From positions 2,542,001 to 2,606,000 of the forward strand of contig NZ_CP019327.1 in the NCBI RefSeq assembly GCF_001971705.1: a stretch of DNA of 64,000 nt. Direction: 5' to 3'. A model generated the notes under the pieces. That model was given only the letters and a program-made list of their open reading frames with translations. It was not told the DNA's origin and did not search any database. Below, piece by piece: positions 18,222 through 26,576 of the stretch. A program made the position numbers and the translations under genes. How positions within the stretch are numbered: the first letter of the stretch is position 1; every line of letters starts with the position of its first letter. The stretch is from Natronorubrum daqingense. Its GTDB lineage: Archaea; Halobacteriota; Halobacteria; Halobacteriales; Natrialbaceae.

Positions 18222-19067
18222 ATGGTAGCGGTCCCCGTCGATGCGATTGTGGATGTCGCGACGACCGTTTTCGTTCTGTCGACGATGCTCGCGATGGGGT
18301 TCGAACTCGCGCCCGCTCAGTTAGTGAACGCGCTCAGGAAGCGACGGCTTCTGGCGAAGTCGCTGTTGGTAAATCTCGCCCTCGTCCCGCTGGCCGCGTA
18401 CGCTATCGTTCGGATCGTCCCGATGAGTAGGGGACATGCGGTCGGTATCTTGCTGATAGCCATGGCACCGGGCGCTCCCTTCGGGCCGAAAATCGCGGAG
18501 ATCTCCGAGAGCGACATCGCGTTTGCAAGCGGGCTCATGGCCGTGTTAGGAATACTCTCCGTCGTCTCGGTTCCGATAACGGCGGCGCTGCTCATCCCCG
18601 GCGACGCCGCAGCCGACCCCGTCGGGATCGCTCAGTTAGTTATCGCCGTCCAACTCGTTCCGCTGGTCGTCGGACTCGCCATCGACATCCGGTACGAATC
18701 CGTTTCCGGCCGCCTGTATCCACCGACTCAGCGACTTTCTGATTATTCGTTCGCCTTCTTGCTCGTCCTGTTAGTGGTCGTCTACATCGACGACATGCTC
18801 AGTCTCGTCGGCACCGGGACGCTATTGGCCTCGAGTCTCATCGTCGTCGTCGCACTCCTGGCCGGGTACGTCCTCGGCGGACCGACTCGCGGTACGCGTG
18901 AAGTGCTGGCGACGACGACCGCCGCCCGAAACGCGGCACTCGCGTTGTTCATCGCGACGACGAGCTTTTCGGACCCGAACGTCCTCACGATGGTTCTCGC
19001 CTTCTCCTTTATCGGCGTCCTCGTTCCCGTCTTGGTCGCTGGCGCGTGGCGACGCCGTCCTCGATAG
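18222..19067 (+). CDS. bile acid:sodium symporter (BASS) family transporter
   Basis: A 281-residue polytopic protein with about nine to ten helices. Two signature-like regions of the BASS/sodium-symporter fold are visible: MAPGAPFGPKIAEISESDIA (about 86-105) and TTTAARNAALALFIATTSFS (about 227-246), which in the family form the crossover cation sites. It probably imports an organic anion with Na+. Substrate is unknown; no enzyme neighbours suggest one. The start ATG 18222 follows gacatatactggtcg, a weak TATA-like stretch. The length is near the 300 typical of the family. Confidence 0.82.
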   Translation: MVAVPVDAIVDVATTVFVLSTMLAMGFELAPAQLVNALRKRRLLAKSLLVNLALVPLAAYAIVRIVPMSRGHAVGILLIAMAPGAPFGPKIAEISESDIAFASGLMAVLGILSVVSVPITAALLIPGDAAADPVGIAQLVIAVQLVPLVVGLAIDIRYESVSGRLYPPTQRLSDYSFAFLLVLLVVVYIDDMLSLVGTGTLLASSLIVVVALLAGYVLGGPTRGTREVLATTTAARNAALALFIATTSFSDPNVLTMVLAFSFIGVLVPVLVAGAWRRRPR

Positions 19068-19214
19068 TCGCTTTCGTCCCGAGCGCCCCATCCGGTACAG
19101 AATTCGATAGGGAGACAGACGATCGACGCAGACGGTCGTCACTGAGCGTCGAGAGACACCTGATCGCACGACGAGTGTGCGAACAGTGTACAAAACGTGT
19201 CGGTTGGCGCGATA

Positions 19215-19745
19215 TTACGCGATGAGTTGCTCTTCGCCCTTCTCGACGATGACGCGACACGGCGGCGAGATCTTGTTGTAGGCGCGTCGGAGCGCGTCCT
19301 TGGCGAACTCGGCGTCGTCGACGTCACACCAGATCGTGAAGATACGTTCGCCGGCGTCGATTCGCGCTGCGGTGCCAACGATCTTCCCGAAGGACTGGCG
19401 CATCCCGTCGGAAACACGGTCTGCACCCGCACCCGTCGCCTGCTTGTTTTCACGGATGACGTGGTGGGGGAACTTTCGGAGAATCATCTTGTAGTTGTGC
19501 TCTCCGGCGTTTTTCAGCATGTGGCGGTTAGCCGAAAGACGCGAGGCCTCGAGGCTGCCGTGGCGAATCTGGACTTCTTCCTCGGTGACGAGGCTGATCT
19601 GGACCGGATATTCTTCGGGGTCGGCACGGACGTCGCCCATCTTGTGCTGTGCGATCTTCGAACCAGGGATCCCAGTAATGTACTCCCGGCGGGTGTACGC
19701 CGGCTTACTGATTTCCCGATACATTGAGGCGGGTTTGTCGGACAT
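19215..19745 (-). CDS. rpl10e: 50S ribosomal protein L10e (L16)
   Basis: A 176-residue ribosomal protein starting [20 protein letters not shown], with the family motif [16 protein letters not shown] (about 23-38) and [20 protein letters not shown] (about 93-112). It is a large-subunit protein at the base of the peptidyl-transferase region, the archaeal homologue of eukaryotic L10 and bacterial uL16. The high identity, absence of acid-rich tail and standard length leave no doubt. Start is the first ATG at 19745; the gene is alone, convergent with the BASS transporter. Confidence 0.97.
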   Translation of the reverse strand: MSDKPASMYREISKPAYTRREYITGIPGSKIAQHKMGDVRADPEEYPVQISLVTEEEVQIRHGSLEASRLSANRHMLKNAGEHNYKMILRKFPHHVIRENKQATGAGADRVSDGMRQSFGKIVGTAARIDAGERIFTIWCDVDDAEFAKDALRRAYNKISPPCRVIVEKGEEQLIA

Positions 19746-19939
19746 GGTTGTGATTACTTACGAAAACGCAGGCCTACCGTGCGGATAAAGGCTTCGAACC
19801 ACGCTCTGGGTGTGTCGGGCGGTCTCGTACCGACGTTCTCCCCTCGAGTACGTGTTCGCTCGACCAGCTTGCGGACACCACTCACAGCAAACGGCGTTCT
19901 GGCGGCGCGTTTAAGGCCTTTCCGGAGGTACCATGGGGC

Positions 19940-21121
19940 ATGATGAAGAGCTTCCGGATCGGCTCTCTGTTCGGGATCCCGATCAGGTTGGATCTGACGT
20001 TCTTACTGGTGTTGCCGCTGTTCGCCTACCTCATCGGCGCTCAGATCGACCCAGTCGTGGAGCTTCTCAACTTGAGTATGGGTGCCGGTATCGACAGCGA
20101 CGCCTTGACCGCCGAGTGGTGGCTGCCGTACGTCGTCGGTCTCGCTGCGGCGATCGGCCTGTTCGTCGGCGTCGTCTTACACGAACTCGGTCACTCGCTG
20201 ACGGCCCAACGGTACGGTTTTCCGATCGACTCGATTACGCTCTGGCTGTTCGGTGGCATCGCCGCGCTCTCGGAGATGCCAGAAGACTGGCGAAAGGAGT
20301 TCACGATCGCCATCGCCGGACCGATCGTCTCCGTGCTCGTCGGCATCGGTTCCTACGCGCTCTTTATCCTCACGCCGGAAACGTTCGACAGCACGCGCTT
20401 CGTGCTCGGCTATCTGGCCGTGTTGAACGTCGCGTTAGCGATTTTCAACATGATCCCGGCGTTTCCGATGGACGGCGGTCGCATCCTCCGGGCGTTACTC
20501 GCCCGCAGCCAACCCTACGCGAAAGCGACCCAGCAGGCGGCGTCCATCGGGAAGATGTTCGCGATCTTCATGGGGCTGTTCGGACTGCTCCAGTTCAACA
20601 TCATCCTCATCGGCGTCGCCTTCTTCGTCTACATCGCCGCCTCGAGTGAAGCCCAGCAGGTGACGATGAAGGCTGCGTTCCAGGACGTGACCGTCGGCGA
20701 CATCATGACGCCGGTTCGCGACCTGCACACGGTCGAACCCCAGACGTCGGTAGCGACGTTGATCCAGCGAATGTTCACCGAACGCCACACGGGCTACCCG
20801 GTCATCGACACGAACGGGTTCGACTCCGGCCGCCTCGTGGGCCTCGTTACGCTGTCGGACGCCCGCGAGATCAAACCGGTCGAACGGGACGCCTACACGG
20901 TCGAGGAAGTGATGACGAGCGACCTCAAGACGATTTCTCCCGACTCCGACGCGATGACGGCGATCGACCAGATGCGCGAGGACAACATCGGCCGTCTACT
21001 CGTCGTCGAAAACGGCGACCTCGTCGGTCTCATCTCGAGGTCTGACGTGATGACGGCCTTCGATATCGTCCAGAAGAGCGGCTCGGTCAACCCGGCCGGG
21101 CAGCCGTGGACGGCAGACTGA
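19940..21121 (+). CDS. site-2 protease family metalloprotease with tandem CBS domains
   Basis: A 393-residue intramembrane zinc protease. Zinc motif HELGH lies at 81-85 inside a helix, and FPMDGGRILR (about 173-182) supplies the third ligand Asp. Four to six helices fill residues 1-235; residues 245-380 hold two CBS domains (VGDIMTPVRDLHTVEPQTSV; TVEEVMTSDLKTISPDSDAM) that bind nucleotides and probably gate the protease. Such enzymes cut membrane-bound regulators. Two ATGs begin the frame (19940, 19943); the first is used here. Length is normal. Confidence 0.93.
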   Translation: MMKSFRIGSLFGIPIRLDLTFLLVLPLFAYLIGAQIDPVVELLNLSMGAGIDSDALTAEWWLPYVVGLAAAIGLFVGVVLHELGHSLTAQRYGFPIDSITLWLFGGIAALSEMPEDWRKEFTIAIAGPIVSVLVGIGSYALFILTPETFDSTRFVLGYLAVLNVALAIFNMIPAFPMDGGRILRALLARSQPYAKATQQAASIGKMFAIFMGLFGLLQFNIILIGVAFFVYIAASSEAQQVTMKAAFQDVTVGDIMTPVRDLHTVEPQTSVATLIQRMFTERHTGYPVIDTNGFDSGRLVGLVTLSDAREIKPVERDAYTVEEVMTSDLKTISPDSDAMTAIDQMREDNIGRLLVVENGDLVGLISRSDVMTAFDIVQKSGSVNPAGQPWTAD

Positions 21122-21369
21122 CTCGTCGCCCCTCGCTCTCCTCGGCCGCTGTTTCCGTTGAGTACCCACTCTCGTCGATCCCCGCCCCGTTTCTCGCCGG
21201 TTCACTCGAGTGGATCGGTGGACGAATGACGGTCAACGAGTGGACGAGAAGCCGAGCGAATCGGTAGGCGGGTCGGTGAATGCGAGCGGTTCCCAACGTT
21301 CGTCCCCGCATTCGGGCGGGAGTACCGCTTTCAACATTCTTAACCGCGGCCGGGGCTGATACTGCGCCG

Positions 21370-22455
21370 ATGCCACCGGCAATCGAGACCGCCGATCTCG
21401 TGAAGGAATACGGCGATCTGCGGGCTCTACAGGAACTGTCGTTGACCGTCGAGGAGGGGGAATTCTTCGGGCTGCTCGGACCGAACGGTGCCGGGAAGAC
21501 GACGTTCATCAACACGCTGGTCGGGTTGGTTCGAAAGACCGGCGGCGAGGCCCACGTCTTCGGCTACGACGTCGAAACCGAGTACCAACAGGCTCGAGAC
21601 GCGATCGGCGTGGCTCCCCAGGAGTTCAACGTCGATCGATTCTTCCCCATTAAGGAGGTGCTCCAGCACAAGGCTGGCTACCACGGAATTCCCGAAGAGG
21701 AGGCCGCCGAGCGAGCCGACGAGGTGCTCAAACGCGTGGGGATCTACGACAAGCGAAACGAGCGCTTCGACTGGCTCTCGGGCGGAATGAAACGCCGTCT
21801 GCTGCTCGCTCGCGCGCTCGTCACCGATCCCGATCTCCTGATCCTGGACGAACCGACGGCCGGCGTCGACGTCCAGTTGCGCCACGACCTCTGGGACCTC
21901 GTCACCGAACTCAACGAGGAAGGGACGACCATCCTGTTGACGACTCACTACATCGAGGAAGCCGAACGCCTCTGTGACCGCGTCGCGATCATGAACGAGG
22001 GCCGGAAGGTAACCGTCGCGACGCCCGACGACCTGAAAACTCGCGGAACGGATACGATCTCGGTCCGTCTCGAGTCGCCAGTCACCTCGGCCGCGGCGGC
22101 CGATATAGAGTCCGAACTCGAGGCGTACGCCCACGGCGTCGAGCCCTCTCCGGCCGGTGACGGGCTCGACGTTCGCGTCGACGACGGCGGTTCGAGCGCG
22201 CCGCGGCTCTTGAACGATCTCGAGGCGCGAGGATACGAAATCGCTGATCTCGAGATCTCGCGAACGTCGCTCGAGGAGATTTTCGTCGACCTGACGCGAA
22301 GCGAGGATCGGACCGTCACGCGCTCGTCGGCGTCGGACGCCGAAGACGCCGTAGACGATGCGGACCACGAAAACGACGAAAGCGAAGCGATGGAAGCGGA
22401 CACAGGAGATGAAACCGCAGAACCGAGCGAGCCGGAGCAAGGGGGTGTCGTCTGA
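21370..22455 (+). CDS. ABC transporter ATP-binding protein
   Basis: A 361-residue ABC ATPase. Walker A GPNGAGKTT is at 37-45, signature LSGGMKRRLLLA near 138-149 and Walker B LLILDEPTAG near 160. A DUF4162-like C-terminal region follows (SVRLESPVTSA...RTSLEEIFVDLTRSED), typical of drug/polyketide or lantibiotic exporters, and a 60-residue acidic tail. ATG 21370 was chosen over 21280 because the family N-terminus starts there. It is followed with one base overlap (TGATG) by the permease, so the two form one transporter; efflux of an unknown compound is inferred. Confidence 0.92.
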   Translation: MPPAIETADLVKEYGDLRALQELSLTVEEGEFFGLLGPNGAGKTTFINTLVGLVRKTGGEAHVFGYDVETEYQQARDAIGVAPQEFNVDRFFPIKEVLQHKAGYHGIPEEEAAERADEVLKRVGIYDKRNERFDWLSGGMKRRLLLARALVTDPDLLILDEPTAGVDVQLRHDLWDLVTELNEEGTTILLTTHYIEEAERLCDRVAIMNEGRKVTVATPDDLKTRGTDTISVRLESPVTSAAAADIESELEAYAHGVEPSPAGDGLDVRVDDGGSSAPRLLNDLEARGYEIADLEISRTSLEEIFVDLTRSEDRTVTRSSASDAEDAVDDADHENDESEAMEADTGDETAEPSEPEQGGVV

Positions 22456-23255
22456 TGTTCTCGGTTGGCTTTCGCGCGCTCTTCAAGCGAGAGCTGTTGC
22501 GGTTCATCCGTCGCCCGAAGAACACGTTCATGCCGCCGGCGATCACGAACGTACTCTACTTCGCCGTCTTCGGGCTCATTCTGGGTGGGCGAATCGAGGA
22601 ACCGGTCGATGGAATCGGCTACATCCTCTTTCTCGTCCCCGGCCTCGTCGTGTTAGGAACGATCTCGAACTCGTTTGAGAACGCCTCGTTCTCCATCTTC
22701 CACGGTCGCTGGAACGAGTACATCCACGAGACGCTCACGTCGCCGCTTTCCTACGCCGAGATGGTCGTCGCCTACGTCGGTGCGAGCGCCGTTCGCGGCC
22801 TGATCGTCGGTGTCATCGTCGCCGTCATCGGCCGGGTGTTCGTCCCCATCTCGATCGAACACGGACTCTTTCTCGTGGTCACGATGGTCGTCATCGCCGC
22901 CCTCTTCGCCGGCTTCGGAATCATCGGCGGCCTCGTGGCCCGCGACTTCGACGATCTAACGGTGATGAACCAGTTCATCTTGCGCCCGCTCGTGTTCTTC
23001 GGGGCCGTCTTCTACTCCCTCGAGATGTTCGAGCAGGCCTGGCAGGTGTACCTCTCGCTGTTGAATCCGATGGTGTACATGGTCGATAGCGTTCGATACG
23101 GACTGATCGGGCACTCGGACATGCACTCCGTCGCGCCGGCCGCCTACGCGGAGTTCGCACCGTACGCGTCGCTCGCCGTGTTGAGCACCCTCACCGCCGT
23201 CGTCATCGCGCTCGACGTCTACCTGTTCAAAATTGGATACGGGTTGACGGACTGA
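22455..23255 (+). CDS. ABC-2 type permease
   Basis: A 266-residue membrane protein with six helices, starting MFSVGFRALFKRELLRFIRR. The ABC-2 family feature is visible around residues 95-150 and 165-190 (EMVVAYVGASAVRGLIVGVI; FILRPLVFFGAVFYSLEMF). Its ATG overlaps the stop of the ATPase gene by one base, so translation is coupled. ABC-2 systems with a DUF4162-type ATPase usually export lipids, drugs or polysaccharides; the substrate cannot be read from sequence. Confidence 0.9.
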   Translation: MFSVGFRALFKRELLRFIRRPKNTFMPPAITNVLYFAVFGLILGGRIEEPVDGIGYILFLVPGLVVLGTISNSFENASFSIFHGRWNEYIHETLTSPLSYAEMVVAYVGASAVRGLIVGVIVAVIGRVFVPISIEHGLFLVVTMVVIAALFAGFGIIGGLVARDFDDLTVMNQFILRPLVFFGAVFYSLEMFEQAWQVYLSLLNPMVYMVDSVRYGLIGHSDMHSVAPAAYAEFAPYASLAVLSTLTAVVIALDVYLFKIGYGLTD

Positions 23256-23307
23256 CGAACCGACGGAATAACGGACCGGCGAGTTCGGGCCGCTGCCGGC
23301 GTCCGCG

Positions 23308-24324
23308 TTATCGCTCGTACTCGGCTACCTGCACCACTTGCTTCCCGATATTCTCACCCTCGAACAGGCCGAGGAATGCGTCCGGGGCGTTCTCGAAGCC
23401 CTCGACGACGTTCTCACGGTAGCGGACGTCGTCGTTCTGGATGAACGTCGAGAGTCGCTGCAGGGCCTCGCCCCAGCGGGGTTGATAGTCGCTGACGAGC
23501 AGTCCTTCGACCGTCGCGCGACTCTCGATGAGTTTGGCGAGTTTTCGCGGGCCGGTCGGCACCGACGTCTCGTTGTAGAGGGCGATCTGTCCGCAGACGG
23601 CGACGCGGGCGTCGACGTTCAGCCGGGGCCAGACGGCGTCCGTGATCGGGCCGCCGACGTTGTCGAAGTAGACGTCGACGCCGTCCGGACAGGCCGCGTC
23701 GACCGCACCGGAGAGGTCGTCGGTCTCCTTGTAGTTGATCGCCGCGTCGAAACCGAGGTCCTCCGTGAGCCAGTCTACTTTCGCCTCGCTGCCGGCCGTC
23801 CCGACGACGCGTGCGCCCGAGAGTTTGGCGAGTTGGCCGACGACGGAGCCGACGGCACCCGCCGCGGCGGAGACGACGACAGTGTCGCCGGGGATCGGAT
23901 CGCAGACGTCGTTGAGCCCCCAGTAGGCCGTGACGCCGGGCATGCCGAGGACGCCGAGCGCCGTCGAGATCGGTCCGTGGTCCGGATTCACCGACTGGAG
24001 CTCGTCCGCGCTCGCGACGGCGTGTTCGGCCCACAGGAGATCTCCGGTGACGATATCGCCCTCGTCGTACTCGGCGGCGTTGGACTCGAGGACTTCGCCG
24101 ACGACGCTCGCCTTCATGGGGTCGCCGACGTCCCACGGTTCGGCGTAGGACTCCGCATCCCGCATCCGGCCGCGCATGTAGGGGTCGACGGACTGGTACA
24201 GCGTCCGCACGAGCACTTCGTTCGCGTCTGGTTCGGGTCGGTCTACGGTGACGAGTTCGAAGTTTTCGTGCGTCGGCTCTCCGACGGGACGACTCGCGAG
24301 CTGCCACTGTCTGGTTTCTGCCAT
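23308..24324 (-). CDS. NADP-dependent oxidoreductase, MDR superfamily (YncB/CurA-like)
   Basis: A 338-residue zinc-free medium-chain reductase. The N-terminus MAETRQWQLASRPVGEPTHE is that of the leukotriene B4 dehydrogenase/YncB group, and the Rossmann motif VSAAAGAVGSVVGQLAKLSG is at about 150-169; YFDNVGGPITDAVW follows. These enzymes reduce 2-alkenals or related enones with NADPH. No zinc-binding cysteines are seen. Start ATG 24324 is the first in frame. Monocistronic and convergent with the ABC permease gene. Confidence 0.9.
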   Translation of the reverse strand: MAETRQWQLASRPVGEPTHENFELVTVDRPEPDANEVLVRTLYQSVDPYMRGRMRDAESYAEPWDVGDPMKASVVGEVLESNAAEYDEGDIVTGDLLWAEHAVASADELQSVNPDHGPISTALGVLGMPGVTAYWGLNDVCDPIPGDTVVVSAAAGAVGSVVGQLAKLSGARVVGTAGSEAKVDWLTEDLGFDAAINYKETDDLSGAVDAACPDGVDVYFDNVGGPITDAVWPRLNVDARVAVCGQIALYNETSVPTGPRKLAKLIESRATVEGLLVSDYQPRWGEALQRLSTFIQNDDVRYRENVVEGFENAPDAFLGLFEGENIGKQVVQVAEYER

Positions 24325-24576
24325 ATGCCAGTGAAAGGATGGGCTAGTAAGTGACTATTTGGGTCCCGGAACCAGTTAGCGACGGTAATTTTCGACCGTC
24401 GACGTAGGCGACTCGAGCGATCCTGCTCCCTCCCAATCGTCTGGACGGTCCGACGTCCAGGCGCGCTTCGTGGGCTCGAACCGGTCGGACGGGTCGACGC
24501 TCCATCGCGTCTCGTGGATAGCGCAAATTCGGACCGAACAGAAACCGTTTTGCTGGGGATCCGTCACTAGCTGTGT

Positions 24577-25284
24577 ATGGACGCGGATCACGACGTTCTC
24601 GAGGAGTTGCTCGCTGGAAATGAGCGCCACGTCACGGGACTTCCCGAGGAGTACTTCGGCACGGTACAAACCGGGCAAGAGCCGGACGTCGTCACGATTT
24701 GTTGTTCCGACTCGCGGGTTCCACAGGAACGGATGTGGGGGACGGACGGGCCGGGAACGGTCTTCACCCCGAGCAACATCGGCAATCAGGTCTGGGACGA
24801 CGACGCCGGTGAGCGGATCGTCGACGGTGGCCTCCTGTACCCGATCCACCACACCGGCACCGACGCCGTCGCGGTCGTCGGTCACACTGGCTGCGGGGCG
24901 GTCACCGCAGCCTACAACGCTGCGACGGGTGGTGACCTTCCCGGCCCGGCGGGCGTCTCCAAGTGGGTCGAGCTACTCGTTCCGGTCGTCGAGGAGGCCC
25001 TCGAGAGCGGCTTGATCGACACTGATGCGGACGAGAGTCAGATCATCAATCAACTCGTCGAGTACAACGTCGAGTATCAGACGCAGTTCTTACGAGCCGC
25101 GGACGACGACGTCGTTCCCGCCGACCTCGACATCTACGGCTTCGTCTACGACTTTCAGGGCGTCTACGGCGACGAGCACGGTCGCGCGTATCTCGTCACC
25201 GTCAACGGCGAAACCGACCCCGACGTGATCGTCGACGACGTCCCCGACTCCTACGACGCGACGGTTCGGAGTTTGCTTCACTAA
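24577..25284 (+). CDS. beta-class carbonic anhydrase
   Basis: A 235-residue enzyme with the beta-carbonic anhydrase zinc ligands: C43 in ICCSDSRVPQ and H103/C106 in VGHTGCGAVT, with D45 and R47 forming the usual dyad. It interconverts CO2 and bicarbonate. The first 40 residues (MDADHDVLEELLAGNERHVT) and overall length match archaeal beta-CA of the plant-type clade. Start ATG 24577. No link to neighbours. Confidence 0.93.
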   Translation: MDADHDVLEELLAGNERHVTGLPEEYFGTVQTGQEPDVVTICCSDSRVPQERMWGTDGPGTVFTPSNIGNQVWDDDAGERIVDGGLLYPIHHTGTDAVAVVGHTGCGAVTAAYNAATGGDLPGPAGVSKWVELLVPVVEEALESGLIDTDADESQIINQLVEYNVEYQTQFLRAADDDVVPADLDIYGFVYDFQGVYGDEHGRAYLVTVNGETDPDVIVDDVPDSYDATVRSLLH

Positions 25285-25412
25285 CGACCATCACTCAGCG
25301 AGTCGGTGACACAGCGCTTCGATGCTGACGGTGCCCACGCGAGCGCAACCGGTCGAGGCGTTCGAGGTATGAACCCGGTAGGTTTTTGCGCTTCGCAGTA
25401 AACTGTTGACGT

Positions 25413-25631
25413 ATGCGGAAGTTCCTCGAGTCCGATCCGGGATTTTACTACGCCATCGGATTCTTCATCATCGCGATCTTCGTCGTCGCGTTAGCCGTGC
25501 TCGTGGTGATCTCGCCGGGCTCTCTCGGTGCCGTCGAACTCGTCGGGTTCGTTGGTGGATTCGTCCTCTTCATGCTCGTGTACTTCGTCGCGATTTCGGT
25601 GCACCGACTCGAGGGCCGTAACGAGACGTAG
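25413..25631 (+). CDS. small two-helix membrane protein
   Basis: A 72-residue protein beginning MRKFLESDPGFYYAIGFFII. Two long hydrophobic helices lie at about 12-37 and 42-64, with a basic/acidic C-terminal tail. ATG 25413 follows agtaaactgttgac. I do not recognise the family; it is likely a haloarchaeal conserved protein. Codon use is typical of the genome and there is no competing frame of this quality on either strand. Confidence 0.65.
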   Translation: MRKFLESDPGFYYAIGFFIIAIFVVALAVLVVISPGSLGAVELVGFVGGFVLFMLVYFVAISVHRLEGRNET

Positions 25632-25739
25632 CACTGGCGTAGCGAATTCTCGAGGCAGAGGGTGTCAACAGCGCCGTTGTGGGCGATACTGGTCGAGTCC
25701 GGAGGGTTTATCACTGTTGCCCGCTTTTGTTCAAAAGCA

Positions 25740-25934
25740 ATGGCGAAAGGAACCGTTGATTTCTTCAACGACACTGGCGGCTACGGATTCATCGAAACTG
25801 AGGACGCGGACGACGACGTGTTCTTCCACATGGAAGACATCGGCGGCCCGGACCTTGAGGAAGGACAGGAGCTCGAGTTCGACATCGAGCAGGCCCCAAA
25901 AGGCCCACGCGCGACGAACGTCGAGCGCCTGTAA
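25740..25934 (+). CDS. cspA: cold-shock domain protein
   Basis: A 64-residue cold-shock protein: MAKGTVDFFNDTGGYGFIET and VFFHMEDI contain the RNP1 (GYGFIE) and RNP2 (VFFHM) motifs that bind single-stranded RNA or DNA. Acidic residues around them fit high salt. The ATG at 25740 is chosen; an ATG at 25662 adds non-family residues. A TTTATC element about 33 bp upstream may be its promoter. Confidence 0.95.
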   Translation: MAKGTVDFFNDTGGYGFIETEDADDDVFFHMEDIGGPDLEEGQELEFDIEQAPKGPRATNVERL

Positions 25935-26067
25935 GGCGAATTCGCGGAGGTATCGGCACTTCAGAACTGTATTTTACACCCCTGAGCGACAGCGCCGTCG
26001 CTCGCGATACGATCGCCCGGTTCCCGGCTCGATGAACGTTTAGTACCATCAGCGCGTACGTCCCGGT

Positions 26068-26469
26068 ATGACCGACGCAACTGCAGATTCCGAGGACCGA
26101 GCGGGTGCCGAGGCGTTGCTTCGACGCGGCGACGAAATCGACTACGCAGCCGTCGACGCAGCGGACGGCCTCGAGAAGGGCGTCTTGATCGCCGACGAAC
26201 ACGGTGCACCGAACTTCGCGATCCGCCGATTCGTCCTCGAGGCGGGCGCGGCGGTACCCGAGCACACGAACGAGGTCGAACACGAGCAGTACGTTCTCGA
26301 GGGCGAGTACACGGTGGGCGTCGGGGACGAGGAGCACACCGTCGAAGCGGGCGACTCGCTCTTGATTCCCGCCGGAACGGTCCACTGGTATCGCAACGAG
26401 GGCGACGAGCCGGGTGCGTTCCTCTGTGCCGTTCCCAACGGTGACGACGAGATCGAGTTGCTCGAGTAA
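26068..26469 (+). CDS. cupin domain protein
   Basis: A 133-residue protein with a single cupin barrel from about residue 45. Motif 1 is PEHTNEVEHEQYVLEGEYTV (72-91) with two histidines and a glutamate, and motif 2 is GDSLLIPAGTVHWYRN (105-120). The fold is used by dioxygenases, isomerases and binding proteins; this one has a full set of likely metal ligands (H, H, E, H). Substrate unknown. ATG 26068, monocistronic, tightly before the reductase-UbiA fusion but with a clear promoter between. Confidence 0.85.
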   Translation: MTDATADSEDRAGAEALLRRGDEIDYAAVDAADGLEKGVLIADEHGAPNFAIRRFVLEAGAAVPEHTNEVEHEQYVLEGEYTVGVGDEEHTVEAGDSLLIPAGTVHWYRNEGDEPGAFLCAVPNGDDEIELLE

Positions 26470-26540
26470 CGACCGAGCAGCGAGTTGGGACGCTGCCTGC
26501 AGGTAGGTCGTTTCGCGTGGGGCACCCCTTCGAGGAGGAC

Positions 26541-26550
26541 AACGTTATTT
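26541..26550 (+). promoter_or_regulatory. TATA-like box of the reductase-UbiA gene
   Basis: AACGTTATTT is centred about 31 bp before the GTG at 26577, which supports a leaderless transcript starting near that GTG rather than the upstream GTG at 26517. Confidence 0.45.
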
Positions 26551-26576
26551 CCCGGGCCAGTGACGAACGAGACGAC